Origin: an uncultured Roseateles sp.
GTDB lineage: Bacteria > Pseudomonadota > Gammaproteobacteria > Burkholderiales > Burkholderiaceae_C
Reading direction: 5' to 3'
Assembly: GCF_963422335.1 (NCBI RefSeq)
Contig: NZ_OY729424.1
Coordinates: 5,022,001 to 5,086,000, forward strand
DNA: 64,000 nt
The notes under the pieces were generated by a model, which was not told where the DNA came from, did no database searches, and saw only the letters and a list, made by a program, of their open reading frames with translations. The stretch's first letter is position 1, and every line of letters begins with the position of its first letter. Made by a program: the position numbers and the translations under genes. Positions 24,373-33,761 of the stretch are shown piece by piece.

Positions 24373-25289
24373 ATCACCTTGCGCGGGTCCAGCGCATCGC
24401 GCAGGCCGTCGCCAATGAAGTTGATCGTCAGCACCGCCAGAAAGATCGCCAGGCCGGGGAACAGGGCCCAGTGCGGGGCGATGTCCAGATAGTCCTTGGC
24501 ATCGAACAGGATGCGGCCCCAGGTCGGAATGTCGGGCGGAAAACCCAGGCCCAGAAAAGACAGCGTCGATTCGGCAATGATGGCCGCCGCCACGTCTATG
24601 GTGGCGGCCACGATCACCGGCCCCAGCGCATTGGGCAGGATGTGGCGGGTGACCTGGCGCGGCGTGCTGGCGCCCAGCGCCCGCGCCGCCTCGACGAATT
24701 CCTTCTCGCGCAGCGAGAAGAATTGCGCCCGCACCAGCCGCGCCACCGGCATCCAGCGAAAGCCGCCGATGACGACGACGATCAGGATGAACACGCCCAC
24801 CTCAGGGCCGAAGGTGGCCTTCAGTCCGTCGCGGAACAGGTAGATGATCAGCAGGAGCAGGGGCAGCTGGGGCAGGGACAGGAACAGGTCGGTCAGCCAC
24901 ATCAGGCCCGCATCGACGCCGCCGCGCGAGATGCCCGCAATCGAACCGATCAGCACGCCCACCACCACCGCCATCAGCATTGCCGCCAGACCCACCGCCA
25001 GCGAGATGCGGCCGCCGTAGAGCAGGCGGGCCAGCAGATCCTGGCCCAGGTCGTCGGTGCCCAGCGGATGGACCAGCGACGGGCCTTTCAGGCGCGCGGT
25101 GAAGTCGATGTCGTTGATGGCCAGCTTCCACGCCATCGGGCCCAGCAGCACGGCCGCCACCATCAGCGCCAGTATCACCAGGCTGAGCATGGCCATGCGG
25201 TGGCGCCTGAAGCGCCGCCAGGCCTCGCCCCAGGGCGAGACATGCTGCGCCGCGCTAGCGGTAGCTGATGCGGGGATCGAGCCAGCCAT
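24369..25289 (-). CDS. dppC: Dipeptide/oligopeptide ABC transporter permease DppC
   Basis: The 306-residue inner-membrane permease has an N-terminal cytoplasmic segment, a first helix (about 34-52), then a large periplasmic loop and five further helices. The coupling EAA motif is EAARALGASTPRQVTRHILP (about 199-218), which contacts the ATPases. It overlaps dppB by 35 bp and dppD by 4 bp. Confidence 0.92.
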   Translation of the reverse strand: MAGSIPASATASAAQHVSPWGEAWRRFRRHRMAMLSLVILALMVAAVLLGPMAWKLAINDIDFTARLKGPSLVHPLGTDDLGQDLLARLLYGGRISLAVGLAAMLMAVVVGVLIGSIAGISRGGVDAGLMWLTDLFLSLPQLPLLLLIIYLFRDGLKATFGPEVGVFILIVVVIGGFRWMPVARLVRAQFFSLREKEFVEAARALGASTPRQVTRHILPNALGPVIVAATIDVAAAIIAESTLSFLGLGFPPDIPTWGRILFDAKDYLDIAPHWALFPGLAIFLAVLTINFIGDGLRDALDPRKVM

Positions 25290-26214
25290 AGAGCAGATCG
25301 GCCAAGAGGTTGAAAAGGATCACCAGGCAGGCGAACACAAAGGTCACGGCCATGATCACCGGCGTGTCATTGGCCAGGATGGCGCTGATCAGCAGCGAGC
25401 CTATGCCGGGAATGCGGAAGATCTGCTCGGTGACGATGGCCCCGCCGAACACCGCCGGCATCTGCAGCGCCACCAGGGTGACGACCGGTATCAGCGCATT
25501 GCGCAGCACATGCTTGATCACCACCCCGCCCTCGCTCAGGCCTTTGGAGCGGGCGGTGGTCACATAGTCGAGCCTGATCACGTCGAGCACGGCCGAGCGC
25601 ACATAGCGCGTCCAGCTGGCGCCCTGGAACAGGCCCAGCACCATCACCGGCATGAGGGACTGCTTGATGTGCTCCAACCACCAGGCCCAACCGGTGGCGG
25701 CGATGTCTGCACGGTAGACGAAAGGCAGCCAGTCCAGCGTGATCGAAAACAGCAGGATGAAGAGCAGGCCGGTGAAGAAGGTCGGCAGCGAGAAGCCGAC
25801 AAAAGCCAGGGTGTTGGCGATCTGGTCGAAGATCGAATAGGGCCGGGTGGCGGCAAACACGCCCACCGGGATGGCGATCAAGAGGGCCAGGACTTGCGAG
25901 CTGCCTATCACCACCAGGGTGGTGGGCAGACGCTGCAGTATCAGCTGGTCCACATCGACACGGCTCACGAACGAGAAGCCCCAGTCGCCCTGCAGCATCG
26001 CAAAGAGCCAGCGGAAGTAGCGCTGCCAGACCGGATCGTCCAGGCCGAACTTGGCGCGCAGCATGGCGCGCACCTCGGCTGGCACGTTCGGATTGGTGGC
26101 CAGCTCTTCGAACGGATCGCCCGGCGCCAGGGCGAGCACGGTGAACAACACCACGCTGATGCCCAGCAAGCTGGGCAGGGCGTAGAGCAGGCGGCGCAGC
26201 AGGTACTGGAACAT
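25255..26214 (-). CDS. dppB: Dipeptide/oligopeptide ABC transporter permease DppB
   Basis: The 319-residue permease starts MFQYLLRRLLYALPSLLGISV, the typical DppB N-terminus, and has six membrane helices. The EAA-type coupling loop is visible as TTARSKGLSEGGVVIKHVLR. It forms the channel with DppC. It lies 21 bp downstream of the substrate-binding-protein gene and is expected to share its transcript. Confidence 0.92.
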   Translation of the reverse strand: MFQYLLRRLLYALPSLLGISVVLFTVLALAPGDPFEELATNPNVPAEVRAMLRAKFGLDDPVWQRYFRWLFAMLQGDWGFSFVSRVDVDQLILQRLPTTLVVIGSSQVLALLIAIPVGVFAATRPYSIFDQIANTLAFVGFSLPTFFTGLLFILLFSITLDWLPFVYRADIAATGWAWWLEHIKQSLMPVMVLGLFQGASWTRYVRSAVLDVIRLDYVTTARSKGLSEGGVVIKHVLRNALIPVVTLVALQMPAVFGGAIVTEQIFRIPGIGSLLISAILANDTPVIMAVTFVFACLVILFNLLADLLYGWLDPRISYR

Positions 26215-26235
26215 TCAGTGCAGCGTCGTCGTCAC

Positions 26236-28026
26236 TCAGGCTTCGCGGAACCAGTCCTTGAGGTTCCAGAGGTCGTTGTCCCATCCGCTCAACGGTGCCT
26301 GGAGCTTGGTGGCCACTGCCGACACACGCGGCCGATAGACCACCGGGATGACCACCGCGTCGTTGCAGATCAGCTCGTTCATCTTGATGAACAGCGCGCC
26401 ACGCTTGACCGGGTCAAGCTCGTTTTCGGCGGAGCGGAAGGCCTTGTCGTATTCATCGTTCTTCCAGCGCCCGATATTGCGTCCCTGCCACTTGTTCTCC
26501 TTGGCCGAGAACTCCCAGGACACGAACTGGTTCATGAACAGCTCGGGGTCGGGCTGCGTCATCGTCGTGGTGTACATCTCGACATCGCAGAAGAACTTGG
26601 TATAGGTGTCGGGGTTGCCGACGTCGGACGAGAAGTACACCGACGAGGTGATGGACTTCAGCTCCAGATCGACGCCAGCCTTCTGCGCGGCCTGCTTGAT
26701 GATGGCCTGGGTCTTCTGGCGCGGCGCATTGATCGAAGTCTGGAACACCAGCTTGAGCTTCTTGCCACCCTTCTCGCGTATGCCGTCGCCGCCCTTCTTC
26801 CAGCCACCCGCCTCGAGCACGGCACCGGCCTTGTCGACATTGAACTCCCACTTCATCGTCTTGGAGCGGAAGCGTTCGGGGTTGTTGAGGAAGTTGGCCG
26901 TGGCCACGCCGGTGCGGCCGTAGATGAATTCCTGCACCGCGCCCCGGTCCACCAGCAGGTTCAGCGCCTGGCGTACCGCCGGGTCGGACAATATCGGATG
27001 GCGGCTCTTCGGATGGGCGCGCTCGCCCTCAACCTCGGTCCAGGGGTCGGCCATGTTCAGCAAGATGAACTCGATATTGCCGCCCGGGGTGATGCTCACC
27101 TTGCCACGGCCGCCGGTCTCCAGGCGCTTGAGGATCTCGTCCTCGACCTGCATATTCCATGCATAGTCGAACTCGCCAGTCTGAATCACCGCACGCGCGG
27201 CCGACACGGCATCGCCGCCGCCCTTCATCTCTATCGTGTCGAAGAAGGGACGGTTGTCGAAGTGGTAGCTGGTGTTGATCGCGCCGCGCACCATATCGCC
27301 CGGCTTGAAGTCGACGAACTTGTAGGGGCCGGTGCCCACCGGCTTCAGATTGGCCGGTGCATCGCGCGACTTGGCACCCTTGAAGTCGGCAAACAAATGC
27401 TTGGGGATCAGCATGCCGCGCGTGCCGACGAAGGGGTCGGCCCAGAATGGCGTGGGCTTCTTGAAGGTCACCTTGACGGTGTGGCTGTCGATCTTCTCGA
27501 CCTTGCAGTCCTTGTAGGTGCCGATCGTGACGGCGGCGGTCTCGGGGTCACTGGAATATTCCCAGTTGAACACGCAGTCATCGGCAGTGAAGGGCTTGCC
27601 GTCATGCCAGGTGACACCGCGCTTGAGCTTCCAGATGACGGTCGTGCCGTCCTTGGACAGACCGCCGTTCTGCACCGAAGGGATCTCCGCCGCGAGCATG
27701 GCCACGAGGTTGCCGTCGGCGTCCCAGCCGGCCAGCGGCTCGTAGAAGATGCGCGCGCCCTCCTGGTCCTTGGTGCCGGTGGCGAAGTGCGGATTCAGCA
27801 GGGTGGCGCCCTGCCACCAGAGCAGCTTCAGTGCCCCGCCGCCGCCACGCTTGGTCGGCTTGTAGGCCGACGGCGTCTGGGCCTGTGCGATGCCAGCATG
27901 CATCAACATCTGGCCGGCCATCGGGGCCGTCAGCCCCAGCGCCAGCATGCGCTGGACAAAGGCCCGGCGGGGCAGCCGCCCCTCGCGCACGTCTTCGATC
28001 AGGATGCGCAACGCTTGCTCTTGCAT
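26236..28026 (-). CDS. dppA: Peptide ABC transporter substrate-binding protein (SBP family 5) with Tat-like signal
   Basis: This periplasmic binding protein captures peptides or similar ligands for the DppBCDF transporter. The 596-residue mature-plus-signal length is slightly above the family average. The N-terminus carries a twin-arginine-like motif LPRRAFVQRMLALGL (about 18-32), ending in AQA. Family segments include LVAMLAAEIPSVQNGGLSKDG, RGVTWHDGKPFTADD and YDKAFRSAENELDP. The ATG at 28026 (MQEQALRIL) is chosen; the frame extends upstream to 28443 but overlaps the divergent gene. It is the first gene of the dpp operon. Confidence 0.9.
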   Translation of the reverse strand: MQEQALRILIEDVREGRLPRRAFVQRMLALGLTAPMAGQMLMHAGIAQAQTPSAYKPTKRGGGGALKLLWWQGATLLNPHFATGTKDQEGARIFYEPLAGWDADGNLVAMLAAEIPSVQNGGLSKDGTTVIWKLKRGVTWHDGKPFTADDCVFNWEYSSDPETAAVTIGTYKDCKVEKIDSHTVKVTFKKPTPFWADPFVGTRGMLIPKHLFADFKGAKSRDAPANLKPVGTGPYKFVDFKPGDMVRGAINTSYHFDNRPFFDTIEMKGGGDAVSAARAVIQTGEFDYAWNMQVEDEILKRLETGGRGKVSITPGGNIEFILLNMADPWTEVEGERAHPKSRHPILSDPAVRQALNLLVDRGAVQEFIYGRTGVATANFLNNPERFRSKTMKWEFNVDKAGAVLEAGGWKKGGDGIREKGGKKLKLVFQTSINAPRQKTQAIIKQAAQKAGVDLELKSITSSVYFSSDVGNPDTYTKFFCDVEMYTTTMTQPDPELFMNQFVSWEFSAKENKWQGRNIGRWKNDEYDKAFRSAENELDPVKRGALFIKMNELICNDAVVIPVVYRPRVSAVATKLQAPLSGWDNDLWNLKDWFREA

Positions 28027-28168
28027 GGGAAACCTCCGCAAAACCGATGACGGTCCGTGGCCAAACTGCCAAGCCATGCTAGCAGTGCAGCGGGCATTGC
28101 CTGATTGGGGTAGGCCCTGAGGGCGCCGGTTCTTTTCGGTGCACGCCGCACCCGCCGCAACGCAGACA

Positions 28169-28771
28169 ATGCAGCCCATGCCCACCCGTTCTGCATTCTT
28201 CAGGCACCGCCGCGGCCGCCAGGTGCTGGCCCTGCTGTGGATGAGCCTGGTCCTGGTGCCCGTGACCGGATGGCTGCTCTCGCCCAGCGGCACGAAGGTG
28301 CAACTGGTGCACAAGACCTGGCACCTGGCGATCGAGGTCGAGACCTGGGTCGTTGACCATGGCTCAAACTGGTGCGATGAACTGCCTGCTGGCGCGCACA
28401 TCACCCTGCGCCGCACCATCGTGGACCCCAGCGGTGCACGCACCGCCCCCGCCGATCATTGCCGCTACACAGCGCTGCAGTGGCGGGCGCTGCACAGCGC
28501 GATGGCCGAGGGCGAGGCCCCCGCAGCGCCGCGCTGGCCCGTGCTGCAGCTGCTGCCAGCAAGTGATCCACCGGCGCTGGGAGCCGAACGCGCGGGCAAA
28601 CGGCACGAGCGCTATGAGGTCCTGCTGCGCGCCGCATCGGGCCAGGAATGGACCTGCCGCCTGGCCCTGCCCCATTGGCAAGGCCTTGCTCCCGGCCTCA
28701 GCTTCAGGCTGAAGGTGGACCGCCATGGCGTGGCCAATTGCAGCAGCGTGCCGGGCTCATCCCCGACCTGA
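28169..28771 (+). CDS. Predicted membrane-anchored protein, function unknown
   Basis: The protein of about 200 residues has a basic N-terminus (RHRRGRQ), a single hydrophobic segment (about 19-38, LLWMSLVLVPVTGWLL), and a polar periplasmic part with three or four cysteines that could pair (WCDEL, DHCRY, WTCRL, NCSSV). I do not recognise a family. The start is uncertain: ATG at 28169 or 28178, or GTG at 28139, with no clear ribosome-binding site. It diverges from the dpp operon across about 140 bp. Confidence 0.55.
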   Translation: MQPMPTRSAFFRHRRGRQVLALLWMSLVLVPVTGWLLSPSGTKVQLVHKTWHLAIEVETWVVDHGSNWCDELPAGAHITLRRTIVDPSGARTAPADHCRYTALQWRALHSAMAEGEAPAAPRWPVLQLLPASDPPALGAERAGKRHERYEVLLRAASGQEWTCRLALPHWQGLAPGLSFRLKVDRHGVANCSSVPGSSPT

Positions 28772-28869
28772 CCGCATTCGCTCGCGCCGCCGCCGCTTTG
28801 GTCGCATTGACAACATGGGCCTAGCCCCCTGCCCCAGCATGCGGCCTGAGTCCACTCACTGAATCACCG

Positions 28870-30228
28870 ATGCCCACCCGCTCTGTCACATCCCTGCTGG
28901 CCGGCCTGCTGCTGGCGCTGCATCTGTCCTCCGCCCAGGCCGTCCTGCAGATCGAAGCCCTTGCACTGGGTACGGACGACCCCACCCAGCAAAGCTACAA
29001 CCTGCAGGAGCAGCGCGAGCTGCGCGTGTTCGCACGCTCCGCCGCAGGCTTCAAGCGCGCGCAGATCTTCTGGCAGCGCCGCGTCAACGGCGAGTGGCAG
29101 GCGGCGCAGCCATGGCCCTTCGCCGACGCGCGCTGGCGTGACTCCGATCCGCACCTCAGCGCCGACGGCAAGACGCTGACCTTCATCTCCGACCGCCCGG
29201 CCGAGGGCGACAAGCCGCTGGGCCAGCTGGACTTGTACGAATCACGCTGGGTTGACGGTCAATGGGCCACTCCACAGCGCCTGGCCGAGGCGGTGCAGAG
29301 CCCGGCCTACGAGCTGGGGCCGGAGCGTTATGGTGAGCGCCTGTACTTTGCCTCCAATCGCCCCGGCGGGCCGGGGGCGCTGGCGATCTACCAGAGCGAG
29401 CGGTTCACCGGTGGCGAGCACAGCGCGCCGATTGCGCTGCCGGCGCCGATCAATGTGGGACTGTCCAACAGCGATTTCACGCTGTCGCCGGACGGCCGCT
29501 ACGCACTGTGGTGGAGTGACCGCAGCGAGAGCCAGGCCAAGCAGGACGGCGACCTGTTCCTGGCCGAGCGGGTAGGCGCCGGATTCGGCCCGGCGATACG
29601 CCTGCCGGCGCCGGTCAACAGCCCGGGCACCGAGTTCACGCCCTCGGTCAGCAGCGATGGCCGCTGGCTGGTGTTCGCCTCCACCCGCCCGGGCCAGCAT
29701 GCCGCTGGGCTGTCGCAGCTCTACCGCGTCAGCTGGCCGGCCCTGCTGGCCGAGGTGGGCCCGCAGGCCGAGGCCCACAGCCAGGCCCAGCTGGAGCAGC
29801 GCATCGGAGATCTGTGGCGCACCTTCAACAGCAAGGCAGGCGGGTCGCCCGACACAGAATTGCTGCGCTCGCTGCTGCATCCGCAGGCGCGGATCTGGGG
29901 CCAGCGCCTGAAAGACGCAAGCCTCGACGTGCGCAGCTGGACGGGCACCGAGTTCCTGGCCGCACTGAAAGAGACTACGCCCAAGGCGGTGTTCGAATGC
30001 GAGGTCCATCGCGAGCTGCGTCGCCATGGTGCCCACGCCCAGGTTTATAGCGTGGTCGAGACGCGCCACGACAGCGCGTCAGCCCTGCCCGCGGCAACGG
30101 GCGTCAACAGCAGCCAGTGGCAGCTGGGCCCGCTGGGCTGGCAGCTGCTGTCACTGCACTATGCGCTGGAGCTGCCGGGGCAGGCGCCCGCGCCGCACAG
30201 CCGCGCCAGCGGCGACTGCATCGGCTGA
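28870..30228 (+). CDS. Exported PD40 beta-propeller protein with C-terminal NTF2-like domain
   Basis: The 452-residue protein has a signal peptide (1-24, ending SSAQA). Several WD40-like/PD40 (TolB-type) repeats follow, each with an S-x-DG-x-x-L/Y-x-F-x-S core: HLSADGKTLTFISDRP, DFTLSPDGRYALWWSDR, SVSSDGRWLVFASTRPG. The C-terminal 130 residues (IGDLWRTFNSKAGG, then LLHPQARIWGQRLKD) look like a SnoaL/NTF2-like cone. Such propellers usually bind partners in the periplasm; the role is unknown. It stands alone between an unknown gene and the converging lpd gene, 4 bp away. Confidence 0.7.
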   Translation: MPTRSVTSLLAGLLLALHLSSAQAVLQIEALALGTDDPTQQSYNLQEQRELRVFARSAAGFKRAQIFWQRRVNGEWQAAQPWPFADARWRDSDPHLSADGKTLTFISDRPAEGDKPLGQLDLYESRWVDGQWATPQRLAEAVQSPAYELGPERYGERLYFASNRPGGPGALAIYQSERFTGGEHSAPIALPAPINVGLSNSDFTLSPDGRYALWWSDRSESQAKQDGDLFLAERVGAGFGPAIRLPAPVNSPGTEFTPSVSSDGRWLVFASTRPGQHAAGLSQLYRVSWPALLAEVGPQAEAHSQAQLEQRIGDLWRTFNSKAGGSPDTELLRSLLHPQARIWGQRLKDASLDVRSWTGTEFLAALKETTPKAVFECEVHRELRRHGAHAQVYSVVETRHDSASALPAATGVNSSQWQLGPLGWQLLSLHYALELPGQAPAPHSRASGDCIG

Positions 30229-30232
30229 AGGG

Positions 30233-32062
30233 TCAGACCTTGCGTGGCGGAGGCACGTCCGTGCACGAGCCGTGCGCGATCTCGGCCGCCATGCCTATCG
30301 ATTCGCCCAAGGTCGGGTGCGGATGGATGGTCTTGCCGATGTCCACCGCGTCGGCGCCCATCTCGATGGCCAGCGCGATCTCGCCGATCATGTCGCCGGC
30401 GTGGGTGCCGACGATGCCGCCGCCGAGGATCTTGCCGTGGCCGTGGGCCTCGGGCGAATCATCGAACAAGAGCTTGGTATAGCCCTCGTCGCGGCCGTTG
30501 GCGATTGCGCGGCCGGATGCCGTCCAGGGGAACAGGCCCTTCTTGACCTTGATGCCCTGGGCCTTGGCCTGGTCCTCGGTGAGGCCCACCCAGGCCACCT
30601 CGGGATCGGTGTAGGCCACGCTCGGGATCACGCGGGCATCGAACTGGCTGCGCGCCAGCGCGGCGTCGCCAAGAATGGAGCCGGCCGCCACCTCGGCCGC
30701 CACGTGGGCCTCGTGCACGGCCTTGTGCGCCAGCATGGGCTGACCCACCACATCGCCGATGGCGAAGATGTGCGGCACATTGGTGCGCATCTGCACATCG
30801 ACGTTGATGAAGCCCCGGTCGCTCACGGCCACACCGGCCTTGTCGGCGGCAATCTTCTTGCCGTTGGGCGTGCGGCCCACGGCCTGCAGCACGAAGTCGT
30901 AGACGCCTTCGCTCTTGGCGCCGTCCAGGCCCTCGAACTGCACCTTGATGCCCTCGGGCGTGGCCTTGGCCCCCACCGTCTTGGTCTTCAGCATGATCTT
31001 GTCGAAGCGCTTGGCATTGAGCTTCTGCCAGACCTTGACCAGGTCGCGATCGGCGCCCTGCATCAGGCCGTCCAGCATCTCGACCACATCCAGGCGCGCG
31101 CCCAGGGTCGAATAGACCGTGCCCATCTCCAGGCCTATGATGCCGCCGCCGATGATCAGCATCTTTTTCGGCGTGCCGGCCAGCTCCAGAGCGCCGGTCG
31201 AATCGACGATGCGTGCGTCGTCCGGCAGGAAGGGCAGGCGCACCGCCTGCGAGCCGGCGGCAATGATGGCCTGCTTGAAGTGCACGGTCTTGCTGGTGCC
31301 GGTTTTCTCCTGGCCACTGCCGGTGGTCTCCTCGACCTGCACATGGTTCGGATCGACGAAGGCCCCATAGCCGCGCACGATGGTGACCTTGCGCATCTTG
31401 GCCATCGCAGCCAGGCCGCCGGTCAGCTTGCCTATGACCTTTTCCTTGTGGCCGCGCAGCTTGTTGACGTCGACCGTCGGCGCACCAAAGTCCACGCCCA
31501 GATCGGCCATATGGCTGACCTCGTCCATCACCGCGGCCACATGCAGCAGCGCCTTGGACGGGATGCAGCCGACGTTCAGGCACACACCGCCCAGCGTGGC
31601 ATAGCGCTCGACCAGCACCACCTTCAGGCCCAGATCGGCGGCACGGAAGGCGGCTGAATAGCCGCCGGGGCCGGCGCCCAGCACCAGCAGATCGCAGTCC
31701 AGATCAGCGCTGCCGGTGTAGCTGGCGGCGGTGGGAGCGGCCACGGGTGCAGGCGCTGCAGCTGCCGTCACAGATGCAGCGGCCACGGGAGCAACAGCCA
31801 ACGTCGGTACCGCCGCTGATGCGGCGTCCGACTCGAGCATCAGCAGCACCGTGCCCTGGTTGACCTTGTCGCCCAGGGCCACCTTCAGCTCCTTGACCAC
31901 GCCGGCGTGCGACGACGGAATCTCCATCGAGGCCTTGTCACTCTCGACCGTGACCAGGCTTTGCTCGACCTTGATGGTGTCGCCGGGTTTGACCAGCAAC
32001 TCGATCACGGGCACATCCTTGAAGTCGCCGATGTCGGGGACTTGAACTTCAATCAACGCCAT
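30233..32062 (-). CDS. lpdA: Dihydrolipoyl dehydrogenase (E3) with N-terminal lipoyl domain
   Basis: E3 reoxidises the lipoyl groups of the pyruvate dehydrogenase complex, passing electrons to NAD+. The 609-residue protein starts with a lipoyl domain (1-80; lipoylated K43 in ESDKASMEIPS) and an Ala/Pro linker (about 81-118). The FAD/NAD reductase follows with GAGPGG (129-134), redox cysteines C161 and C166 in CLNVGC, and a C-terminal HPHPTLGE with the active-site His-Glu. The ATG at 32062 matches the lipoyl-domain start. It ends the aceE-aceF-lpd operon, 19 bp after aceF. Confidence 0.95.
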   Translation of the reverse strand: MALIEVQVPDIGDFKDVPVIELLVKPGDTIKVEQSLVTVESDKASMEIPSSHAGVVKELKVALGDKVNQGTVLLMLESDAASAAVPTLAVAPVAAASVTAAAAPAPVAAPTAASYTGSADLDCDLLVLGAGPGGYSAAFRAADLGLKVVLVERYATLGGVCLNVGCIPSKALLHVAAVMDEVSHMADLGVDFGAPTVDVNKLRGHKEKVIGKLTGGLAAMAKMRKVTIVRGYGAFVDPNHVQVEETTGSGQEKTGTSKTVHFKQAIIAAGSQAVRLPFLPDDARIVDSTGALELAGTPKKMLIIGGGIIGLEMGTVYSTLGARLDVVEMLDGLMQGADRDLVKVWQKLNAKRFDKIMLKTKTVGAKATPEGIKVQFEGLDGAKSEGVYDFVLQAVGRTPNGKKIAADKAGVAVSDRGFINVDVQMRTNVPHIFAIGDVVGQPMLAHKAVHEAHVAAEVAAGSILGDAALARSQFDARVIPSVAYTDPEVAWVGLTEDQAKAQGIKVKKGLFPWTASGRAIANGRDEGYTKLLFDDSPEAHGHGKILGGGIVGTHAGDMIGEIALAIEMGADAVDIGKTIHPHPTLGESIGMAAEIAHGSCTDVPPPRKV

Positions 32063-32081
32063 ATCGCGCTCCTTCTGATCG

Positions 32082-33737
32082 TTAGAGCACAATGCGGCGG
32101 AAGTCCGCCAGCAAGGATGCGAAGTACACGTTGAACCGGGCCGCCGCAGCACCATCGATCACCCGGTGATCCCAGCTCAGCGACAGCGGCAGCATCAGGC
32201 GCGGCACAAACTGCTTGCCATCCCACTTCGGCTCGATGGCGCTCTTGCACACGCCCATGATGGCCACCTCGGGTGCATTGATGATGGGCGTGAAGTAGCG
32301 CCCGCCAATGCCGCCCAGCGACGAGATCGTGAAGCAGCCGCCGCTCATCTCGGCGGGGCTCAGCTTGCCGTCTCTGGCCTTCTTGGCCAGCTCGCCCATC
32401 TCCTGGCTGATCTGGAAGATGCCCTTCTTGTCGGCATCCTTGAGCACCGGCACCATCAGGCCGTTCGGCGTATCGGCCGCGAAGCCGATGTGGAAGTAGT
32501 TCTTCAGCACCAGCTGATCGCCGTCCAGCGAGCTGTTGAAGTCGGGGAACTTCTTCAAGGCCGCGACTGCCGCCTTGATCATGAAGGCCAGCATCGTGAC
32601 CTTGACGCCCGATTTCTCGTTCTCCTTGTTGGTGGCCACGCGGAAGGCCTCCAGCTCGGTGATGTCGGCATCGTCATGGTTGGTGACGTGCGGAATGACG
32701 ACCCAGTTGCGATGCAGATTGGCGCCGGAGATCTTCTTGATGCGCGGCAGGTCCTTGCGCTCGACCGGGCCGAACTTGGTGAAGTCCACCTGCGGCCAGG
32801 GCAGCAGGCCGGGGAAGGCACCGCCGGCGGCCGCTGCCGCTGCGGGCGCCTTGGCCTTCTGCGCCGTGGTCTGCTGCTCGCCGCTCATGATGCGCTTGAC
32901 GAAGGCCTGCAGATCGCCCTCGGTGATGCGTCCCTTGGGGCCTGTGCCCTTCACTTCAACCAGCGGCACGCCCAGCTCGCGGGCCTGCTTGCGGATGCTG
33001 GGCGACGCGTGCGGCAAGGTGCCTGTGGGTGCGGTCGGCTCGTGCGCCGGCAAGGCGGCGGTGGGCACCTGGCGCTCAACCGGGGCTGAGGCGGGTGCCA
33101 CAGCAGCAGCCGCTGGAGCAGGCGCGCTTGCGGCGGCCGCAGGCGCGGCGGCAGCGGCTCCAGCCACTTCCAGCACCACCAGCAGGCTGCCCTTGGCGAT
33201 CTTGTCGCCCAGCGCGACCTTCAGTTCCTTGACCACGCCGGCATGCGAAGACGGAATTTCCATCGAGGCCTTGTCCGACTCGACGGTGACCAGGCTTTGT
33301 TCGGCCTTGACCGTGTCACCGACCTTGACGAAGACCTCGATCACGGCGACGGACTCGAAGTCGCCAATATCAGGCACAACGACCTCGACCAGACCGGCAG
33401 GCGCCGCGGCTGCCGGAGCAGCAGCAGGCGCAGCCACCGGAGCCGGCGCAGCAACAGGTGCCGCAGCGGCAGCCGGAGCAGGCGCTGCAGCAGCGGCACC
33501 AGCCGCCTCCAGCACCAGCACCACCGAGCCCTCGTTGACCACATCGCCGACCTTGAGCTTGATCTCCTTGACCAACCCTGCAGCCGAGGACGGAATCTCC
33601 ATCGAGGCCTTATCGGATTCGACGGTGATCAGGCTCTGCTCGGCCTTGACGGTGTCGCCCACCTTGACCAGCAGCTCGATCACCGCCACGTCCTTGACGT
33701 CCCCGATATCGGGGACCTTGATTTCTACCAATGCCAT
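32082..33737 (-). CDS. aceF: Pyruvate dehydrogenase E2, dihydrolipoamide acetyltransferase
   Basis: E2 forms the core of the complex and transfers the acetyl group to CoA. The 551-residue protein has two lipoyl domains (K43 and K156, both in ESDKASMEIPSS) joined by alanine/proline linkers. The peripheral-subunit-binding domain (about 250-290, SPSIRKQARELGV, then GPKGRITEGDL) and the catalytic domain with DHRVIDGA near residue 520 follow. The near-repetitive DNA of the linkers reflects the Ala-Pro protein sequence. It lies 24 bp after aceE. Confidence 0.95.
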   Translation of the reverse strand: MALVEIKVPDIGDVKDVAVIELLVKVGDTVKAEQSLITVESDKASMEIPSSAAGLVKEIKLKVGDVVNEGSVVLVLEAAGAAAAAPAPAAAAAPVAAPAPVAAPAAAPAAAAPAGLVEVVVPDIGDFESVAVIEVFVKVGDTVKAEQSLVTVESDKASMEIPSSHAGVVKELKVALGDKIAKGSLLVVLEVAGAAAAAPAAAASAPAPAAAAVAPASAPVERQVPTAALPAHEPTAPTGTLPHASPSIRKQARELGVPLVEVKGTGPKGRITEGDLQAFVKRIMSGEQQTTAQKAKAPAAAAAAGGAFPGLLPWPQVDFTKFGPVERKDLPRIKKISGANLHRNWVVIPHVTNHDDADITELEAFRVATNKENEKSGVKVTMLAFMIKAAVAALKKFPDFNSSLDGDQLVLKNYFHIGFAADTPNGLMVPVLKDADKKGIFQISQEMGELAKKARDGKLSPAEMSGGCFTISSLGGIGGRYFTPIINAPEVAIMGVCKSAIEPKWDGKQFVPRLMLPLSLSWDHRVIDGAAAARFNVYFASLLADFRRIVL

Positions 33738-33761
33738 GTCTTGTCTCCGGTGCGCGGCCGA

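Noticed and set aside
33081..33510. Near-repetitive GCAGC/GCCGC tracts that resemble a tandem repeat
   Set aside because: They encode the Ala-Pro linkers between lipoyl domains of the E2 protein; the reading frame is preserved and the variation is codon-level.
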